The notes under the pieces: generated by a model
Seen by the model: the letters and a program-made list of their open reading frames with translations, nothing else
Told to the model about the DNA's origin: nothing
The model's database searches: none
Shown here: piece after piece, positions 59,499 to 64,000 of the stretch
Position numbering within the stretch: position 1 is the first letter of the stretch
Layout of the letters: every line of letters starts with the position of its first letter
From: Asticcacaulis aquaticus
Lineage (GTDB): Bacteria; Pseudomonadota; Alphaproteobacteria; Caulobacterales; Caulobacteraceae
Assembly: GCF_028550415.1 (NCBI RefSeq)
Contig: NZ_JAQQKX010000017.1
Coordinates: forward strand, 1 to 64,000
Length of the DNA: 64,000 bases
Reading direction: 5' to 3'
Position numbers and translations under genes: made by a program

Positions 59499-61526
59499 AT
59501 GCGTCGTTTCAAAACCGTTCTGTTTGTGAGCGCCGCTTTGACGGCTACAACCGCAATGCCGGTACTGGCGCAGCCCACCCCCACGGAAACCTCGCGTCAG
59601 GTCATTGCCTACGACACCGCCTTCTTCAAGGATTTTCAGGTCCAGTCGGCGCTCGACATGGTGCAGCGCATCCCCGGTTTCACGCTGCAAAACGGTGACA
59701 GCGTGCGCGGCTTCGCCGGAGCCGCCGGTAACGTCCTGATCGACGGCGAGCGCCCGACGACCAAGACCGATGCCATCAGCGACCAGCTCAATCGCATTTC
59801 GGCCTCGAATGTCGAACGCATCGACCTGATCATCGGCGGCGCCGACGGCATCGACATGCAGGGTCAGTCGAAAATCGTCAACATCATACGCAAGAAGTCG
59901 GACAAGCCGACCATCACCCTCGTCGCCAATACGCGTCTGCTGACCAATGGCTGGGTCAGGCCGGTCGTGCGCGGCACCTATAGCCGCAATGCGGGCGACA
60001 AAAGCATCGAGTTGTCGGCGACGATCTTCAACAATTTCGACGAAGACAATAATAACGGCGAGAAGCTGATCTACCGGACCGGCGTCGCCCAACCGGAGCG
60101 CACGGAAATCCTGGCCGAGGCCGGGGGCGAAGGCGTCGAGCTGATGGGGAACGGTACGCACCCCCTGTGGGGCGGCAAGCTGAGCCTGAACGGCAAGTAT
60201 GTCCCCAATACCTACCGGGCGCAGTACCGCTATATCACCGCGACCACCGCCGTTGAAAACCTTGATTATAAAGAAGACGCAGGTGAATTCGGCGGCAAGT
60301 ATGTGCGACCTCTGGGCAAAAAACTGACGCTCAAGCTCAACGCCCTGACGCGGTGGTCGGACGAGGATATCGAGGACTTCTACAAGAACCCCACGGAAGA
60401 GACCCTGTTCGACGAAACCAGCCTGTCGAAGGAAAATATCGTTTCCGGGCAACTGATCTGGAAGCACAGCGACCGTCTGACGATCGAGACCGGGCTGGAA
60501 AAGGCTTATAATTCACTCGATTCCGACAACCGCCTGACGATCAACGGCGTCAATGAGCCCCTGCCCGCCTCGAAGGTCTTCGTCGAGGAGGATCGCACCG
60601 AGGCCTCGGTTCTGGCGACGTGGCAGGCGCGCAAAACGATCTCGGTCGAGGCCGGTCTCAAATACGAATGGTCGACGATTTCGCAAGACAGCGAGCGCCC
60701 CGATTCGCAGAGCTTCACCTATCCGAAGCCCAAGCTTCAGGTCACCTGGTCGCCACAAGGCCCGTGGCAGTTCATCGCGCGCTTCGAGCGCGAAGTGGGA
60801 CAGCTTAATTTCGGTGACTTCGTCTCCTCGATCGATCTGATGGATTCCACCGTCAAGGCGGGCAATCTCAGCCTTGAGCCGTCGAAGACCTGGGTGTCGG
60901 AACTGACGGCCAATTACCGCTTCTGGGAAAAGGGCGCGGTGGTCCTGAAATACGTCCATTCGGATATCGCCGACGTCATCGACCGCCTGCCGATCTACGC
61001 TACCGACGGCAGCGTCTTCGACGCCAAGGGCAATATCGGCGACGGCACGGCGGATCAGTTCGTCATCGATACGACCCTGCCGACCGACAAGCTGAACATC
61101 CCCGGCGGCCTGCTCAAGACCAAGATTTCGCTGGCCGATTCCGAGGTCACCGACCCGGTGACGGGCACGCGCCGTCGCATGTCGGGCGAGTCGCGCGTGC
61201 AATGGGAGATCAACTACACGCAGGACCTGACGAAGCGCAAAACCCAGTGGGGCTTCCGCGTCAATTCGGGCTACGACGAGAAGGTCTATCGCGTGAAGGA
61301 GGTTTCCTACTACCGCGGCGGCATCTGGGCCAATGTCTTCGCCGAATACAAGCCGACGCCGAAAACGAGTTATCGTATCGAGCTGGAGAATATCACCAGC
61401 CGCGTCTATGACGCCGACCGCGACCGCTATAGCGGTCCCCGCACAACCAGCCCGATCACCTCGCGCGAACTGCGCCGCGACCGGTCCGAACCGTGGGTGT
61501 TTATCCGCTATCGGAAGGAACTGTAA
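59499..61526 (+). CDS. TonB-dependent outer-membrane receptor
   Basis: A 675-residue outer-membrane protein: a Sec signal (cleavage near VLAQ, residue 27), a plug domain (about 40-160, with ALDMVQRIPGFTLQNGDSVRGF and GNVLIDGERPTTK), and a beta-barrel ending in VFIRYRKEL. It is rather short for the family and has no N-terminal signalling domain. The ligand could be a sugar, siderophore or other scarce compound. The start at 59499 follows GGGGG. A palindrome lies upstream and a terminator follows. Confidence 0.82.
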   Translation: MRRFKTVLFVSAALTATTAMPVLAQPTPTETSRQVIAYDTAFFKDFQVQSALDMVQRIPGFTLQNGDSVRGFAGAAGNVLIDGERPTTKTDAISDQLNRISASNVERIDLIIGGADGIDMQGQSKIVNIIRKKSDKPTITLVANTRLLTNGWVRPVVRGTYSRNAGDKSIELSATIFNNFDEDNNNGEKLIYRTGVAQPERTEILAEAGGEGVELMGNGTHPLWGGKLSLNGKYVPNTYRAQYRYITATTAVENLDYKEDAGEFGGKYVRPLGKKLTLKLNALTRWSDEDIEDFYKNPTEETLFDETSLSKENIVSGQLIWKHSDRLTIETGLEKAYNSLDSDNRLTINGVNEPLPASKVFVEEDRTEASVLATWQARKTISVEAGLKYEWSTISQDSERPDSQSFTYPKPKLQVTWSPQGPWQFIARFEREVGQLNFGDFVSSIDLMDSTVKAGNLSLEPSKTWVSELTANYRFWEKGAVVLKYVHSDIADVIDRLPIYATDGSVFDAKGNIGDGTADQFVIDTTLPTDKLNIPGGLLKTKISLADSEVTDPVTGTRRRMSGESRVQWEINYTQDLTKRKTQWGFRVNSGYDEKVYRVKEVSYYRGGIWANVFAEYKPTPKTSYRIELENITSRVYDADRDRYSGPRTTSPITSRELRRDRSEPWVFIRYRKEL

Positions 61527-61529
61527 CAT

Positions 61530-61573
61530 CCTTCCCCGTCCTCGCCGGCAGGCAAAACGGGGAAGGATTTTAG
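61530..61573 (+). terminator. Terminator after the TonB receptor
   Basis: ATCCTTCCCCGT and ACGGGGAAGGAT form a 12-bp stem followed by TTTTAG, starting a few bases after the receptor stop codon. Confidence 0.8.
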
Positions 61574-61598
61574 TGCCAGATCGCCAAATTCAAGGCTT

Positions 61599-62864
61599 TT
61601 ACAGCGCTCGCCAGCCGATATCCGTTCTAAAAAATCCCATCGGCCAGTCGATTTTTGCAATCGCCGCATAGGCCGCATCGCGGGCTTCCTGCAAGGTCTT
61701 GCCACGCGCGCAGACGTTCAGCACGCGCCCGCCATTGGCCGCCAGACGCCCGTCGTCGAGACGCTTGGTGCCCGCATGGAACACGCTGACGTCCGGGCCG
61801 AAGTCCTGCTCGGCGCCGCGGATGATCGAGCCGCCCAGCGGGCTGTCGGGATAGCCCTGCGCCGCGAACACCACGCAGACGGCGGCATCCGAATGCCATT
61901 CCGGCTCCGGCAGGTCGCGCAGACGCCCCGTGGCGGCGGCCAGCAGATACGGCACGATATCGCTCTTCAATCTGAGCATCAGCACCTGACATTCCGGGTC
62001 ACCGAAGCGAGCATTATATTCGACCAGCCGCGGATTGCCGTCCTCGACCATCAGGCCGGCATAGAGGACGCCCTTATAGGGTACGCCCTCGGCCTTCATG
62101 CCGCGCATGGTGGGGCCCAGAATATCGCGCTTGGTGATCTCCAGTAGTTCCGGCGTCACGATCGGTGCCGGGCTATAGGTGCCCATGCCGCCCGTATTCG
62201 GCCCCGTGTCGCCATCAAAGGCACGCTTGTGATCCTGTGCATAGCCGAACAGCATGGCCGTTTCACCGTCGGCGATGGCGAAGATCGAGGCTTCTTCCCC
62301 GGTCATGAACTCTTCGATGACCACGGTTTTCGAGGCCGCGCCATAGCGGCCACCGAACATGGCCTCGACCTCGGCATAGGCGTCCTGAAGATCGGGCGAA
62401 ATCGCCACGCCCTTACCGGCGGCCAGACCGTCGGCCTTGATGATATAGGGCGGCTGATACGACTTGAGGAAGGCCTTGGCCTCCCACTCGTCGGTGAAGG
62501 TCTCGTAATCGGCGGTCGGGATATTGTGGCGCTTGCAGAAATCCTTGGTGAAGGCTTTCGACGACTCAAGCTGCGCGGCCTTTTGCGACGGACCGAAGCA
62601 CGGGATATTGACCCGCGCCAAGGCGTCAGCGATGCCTTCGGCCAGGGCGGCTTCGGGACCGACCACGACCAGATCGGCCTGAATCGACAGGGCCAGCCCG
62701 ACGAGGTTTTTCACGTCGGTGACCTTGATGTCGTGGATCTCGCCCAGCTCCGACATGCCGGGATTGCCCGGCGCGATGGCCAGACGCTTGACCAGCGGCG
62801 AGCGACGGATTTTCCACGCGAGGGCGTGTTCGCGGCCGCCCGAACCGATCAGCAGAATGTTCAT
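61599..62864 (-). CDS. purD: Phosphoribosylamine-glycine ligase
   Basis: PurD (GAR synthetase) joins glycine to phosphoribosylamine with ATP in purine synthesis. The 421-residue ATP-grasp enzyme starts MNILLIGSGGREHALAWK. It has VVGPEAALAEGIADAL, the ATP-binding IIKADGLAAGKGV, and the metal-binding GVLYAGLMVEDGNPRLVEYNARFGDPECQ. The start codon lies 67 bp from the winged-helix gene on the same strand. It is convergent with the TonB receptor. Confidence 0.96.
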   Translation of the reverse strand: MNILLIGSGGREHALAWKIRRSPLVKRLAIAPGNPGMSELGEIHDIKVTDVKNLVGLALSIQADLVVVGPEAALAEGIADALARVNIPCFGPSQKAAQLESSKAFTKDFCKRHNIPTADYETFTDEWEAKAFLKSYQPPYIIKADGLAAGKGVAISPDLQDAYAEVEAMFGGRYGAASKTVVIEEFMTGEEASIFAIADGETAMLFGYAQDHKRAFDGDTGPNTGGMGTYSPAPIVTPELLEITKRDILGPTMRGMKAEGVPYKGVLYAGLMVEDGNPRLVEYNARFGDPECQVLMLRLKSDIVPYLLAAATGRLRDLPEPEWHSDAAVCVVFAAQGYPDSPLGGSIIRGAEQDFGPDVSVFHAGTKRLDDGRLAANGGRVLNVCARGKTLQEARDAAYAAIAKIDWPMGFFRTDIGWRAL

Positions 62865-62931
62865 GGGGGTGGATTCCGTTACGCAAGGCGTTTGGTCAAG
62901 CGGAATTAGCGCCCCGGGCGAAAAAACATGG

Positions 62932-63228
62932 TTACAGCGTCAGATTGGCCAGCCGCGTCAGTTCCTTAACGTGCGCATCGAAGGCCTTGCGCCCGGCAGG
63001 CGTAATCGACAGCCAGGTCCGTTGACGCCCCATCGTGGTGGCTTTGCGCACCTTCACATAGCCTGCGTCCTCAAGCTGTTTGAGGTGCTTTGACATCACG
63101 GAATCGGAGACACCGACCCCGTCACGCAGCACGGCGAATTCCGCTTCGTCGACCGAGGCCAGCAAGGCGCAGATCTGGAGGCGACCCGCGGCATGGATAA
63201 CCGGATCCAGCATCGGCGGCGCAATCAT
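62932..63228 (-). CDS. Winged-helix transcriptional regulator (PF13601-like)
   Basis: A 98-residue, single-domain regulator with helix-turn-helix GVSDSVMSKHLKQLEDAGYVKVRK and a basic wing (MGRQRTWLSITPAGR). It belongs to the same type as the protein at 14115-14432. It starts with a 4-bp overlap (ATGA) on the membrane-protein gene upstream, so the two are translated together. It probably binds the TTTCCAtaATGGAAA palindromes in front of that operon. An ATG at 63213 is an alternative start. Confidence 0.8.
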   Translation of the reverse strand: MIAPPMLDPVIHAAGRLQICALLASVDEAEFAVLRDGVGVSDSVMSKHLKQLEDAGYVKVRKATTMGRQRTWLSITPAGRKAFDAHVKELTRLANLTL

Positions 63229-63668
63229 AAGAGCGCTTCCATTTCAGCGCGATAAACCCGGCGCCATAGGCGTGATCCGGTTAGGGCGACGGCAAAACCG
63301 ACAAGCCCCGCCACCGGGGCGACCCATGCCGGACCGCCTTTGTATCCGATCCACAGAACGAACAACACCAAAGGCGTAATCACCGCACCCAATCCAACGG
63401 CGACCCAGCGGGCGCGACGGGGACTGAAGCCCGTGATACGCACCCCGGTGATCCGCGTCCACTTGACGAATACCGCCGCCAGCAAAACCAGCAGCCCCCC
63501 CATCAGCGGCATTCGCATGACCAGCGGCAGAACCTGAACCACGATTAAACTCCCGACCAGCACGGCATAAATCAGATCATATGACCAGCCATAGCGATTA
63601 ACCCCGGCCACCGCGGCCATACGCCCCGCCCGCAAGGCGTCGAGCGCGTCCCTATCCGAATTGGTCAT
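63225..63668 (-). CDS. Hypothetical four-TM membrane protein
   Basis: A 147-residue inner-membrane protein with four hydrophobic segments (about residues 25-48, 52-70, 88-110 and 114-134) and a polar N-terminus. The family is unknown to me, but small TM proteins paired with PF13601-type regulators are common. The start at 63668 leaves the palindromic operator upstream; the in-frame ATG at 63689 would place the first codons inside the palindrome. Confidence 0.65.
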   Translation of the reverse strand: MTNSDRDALDALRAGRMAAVAGVNRYGWSYDLIYAVLVGSLIVVQVLPLVMRMPLMGGLLVLLAAVFVKWTRITGVRITGFSPRRARWVAVGLGAVITPLVLFVLWIGYKGGPAWVAPVAGLVGFAVALTGSRLWRRVYRAEMEALL

Positions 63669-63682
63669 GACAAGACCATCAC

Positions 63683-63697
63683 TTTCCATAATGGAAA
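63683..63697. promoter_or_regulatory. Palindromic operator 1
   Basis: TTTCCAT-A-ATGGAAA is a perfect 15-bp inverted repeat, 14 bp upstream of the membrane-protein/regulator operon start. Confidence 0.75.
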
Positions 63698-63731
63698 CTT
63701 ACCATCACTTTCCAAATCGTCAAGTTATAAT

Positions 63732-63746
63732 TTTCCACTATGGAAA
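63732..63746. promoter_or_regulatory. Palindromic operator 2
   Basis: TTTCCAC-T-ATGGAAA repeats operator 1 with one arm mismatch, 49 bp away. It lies 70 bp upstream of the GH27 start. A TTTCCA half-site (63709-63714) lies between the two. Confidence 0.7.
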
Positions 63747-63816
63747 GTTACATTGAGGGCTAGGCAAGCGTCCCTCGATGCGCAATAGTCAGACAAATAA
63801 CAAAAGGGAGCCCTTC

Positions 63817-64000
63817 ATGACCATCCATCGCCGCGCCCTGTTCGGTGCGCCCGCCCTGCTCGCTGCCGCCGCAAGCCTGCCCGCTCAGGCCGCTGAAAAG
63901 CCGGGCCTGCGCGCCGCCAAGCCTCCAATGGGCTGGAACAGCTGGAACTCCTTCGCCACCACCCTTACCGAGGCGCAGGCGCTGGAAACCGCGCAGATCA
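63817..64000 (+). CDS. GH27 alpha-galactosidase-like enzyme (partial)
   Basis: Only the first 61 residues lie inside the window. A signal peptide with twin arginines (MTIHRRALFGAPALLAAAAS, cleavage near AQA) exports the enzyme. The mature start, KPPMGWNSWNSFATTLTE, is the hallmark N-terminus of glycoside hydrolase family 27, which includes alpha-galactosidases, alpha-N-acetylgalactosaminidases and beta-L-arabinopyranosidases. AGGGAG precedes the ATG. The gene runs off the right edge, so the catalytic Asp residues cannot be seen. Confidence 0.85.
   Translation, partial: MTIHRRALFGAPALLAAAASLPAQAAEKPGLRAAKPPMGWNSWNSFATTLTEAQALETAQI

Overview
This 64 kb window looks like ordinary chromosome from an alphaproteobacterium of the Caulobacterales, most likely Caulobacteraceae and perhaps Asticcacaulis-like (inference). 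The signs are high GC, an alphaproteobacterial LexA operator (GTTC-N7-GTTC) in front of recA, the eukaryote-type NADP isocitrate dehydrogenase, a PmbA / inositol-phosphatase-like / DUF4170 / MsbA / WaaA / LpxK lipid A block, secreted glycosidases with a TonB-dependent receptor, and interspersed palindromic elements of a kind common in this group. I see no prophage, transposase, integrase, CRISPR array or toxin-antitoxin locus. The window begins in non-coding DNA and ends inside a GH27 glycosidase gene.

Layout. 1-628: non-coding, with four related AT-rich repeat units. 629-10041: a Tat-type hydrolase, a TrmJ-like rRNA/tRNA methyltransferase, a PDZ/multi-TM/GAF-like sensor without a kinase, icd, a zinc-ribbon metallopeptidase whose leader is a palindromic repeat, a TPR protein, a DUF2939 protein, an AEC permease, and a GDT1/TMEM165-type Mn2+ exporter behind a yybP-ykoY Mn2+ riboswitch. 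10095-14081: alaS and recA with its SOS box. 14115-21029: a winged-helix regulator, an ECF sigma factor with an overlapping membrane anti-sigma candidate, two tandem DUF885 hydrolases, and a LuxR-type acyl-homoserine-lactone receptor with a small gene and a lux-box-like palindrome. 21181-28235: nnrD, msrA, tRNA-Ser(GGA), a divergent MFS/TetR pair with a clear operator, dgt, and a secreted GH51 arabinofuranosidase.

28323-43924: a hybrid histidine kinase, small stress/secreted proteins, a DNA-repair group (tag, then a translationally overlapping SRAP + Fe-S uracil-DNA glycosylase pair), a short CDF-type transporter, an FMN reductase, a protein with two AAA+ modules, DUF1287, an entericidin-like 39-residue lipoprotein, twin DUF2061 proteins, a YhiN-type flavoprotein and a Sel1-repeat protein. 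44088-50366: ubiD, two unknown membrane proteins, a periplasmic rhodanese and a GGDEF-EAL protein. 50583-59369: the envelope block pmbA / IMPase / DUF4170 ... msbA / DUF374 acyltransferase / waaA / lpxK, split by an oppositely oriented lipoprotein and tyrosine phosphatase and by repeats. 59499-64000: a TonB-dependent receptor behind a perfect 21-bp palindrome, purD, a winged-helix regulator + membrane protein operon with two palindromic operators, and the start of a GH27 alpha-galactosidase-like gene.

The strongest non-coding calls are the Mn2+ riboswitch, the recA SOS box, tRNA-Ser, and the palindromes at 24532-24579, 28223-28235, 59452-59472 and 63683-63746. The most interesting protein-level lead is the SRAP-UDG pair: one enzyme would make abasic sites and the other would cap them. 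No wholly new multi-gene system is obvious. The double AAA+ protein and the LuxR / small-gene / terminator-hairpin module are the best places to look for unknown biology.
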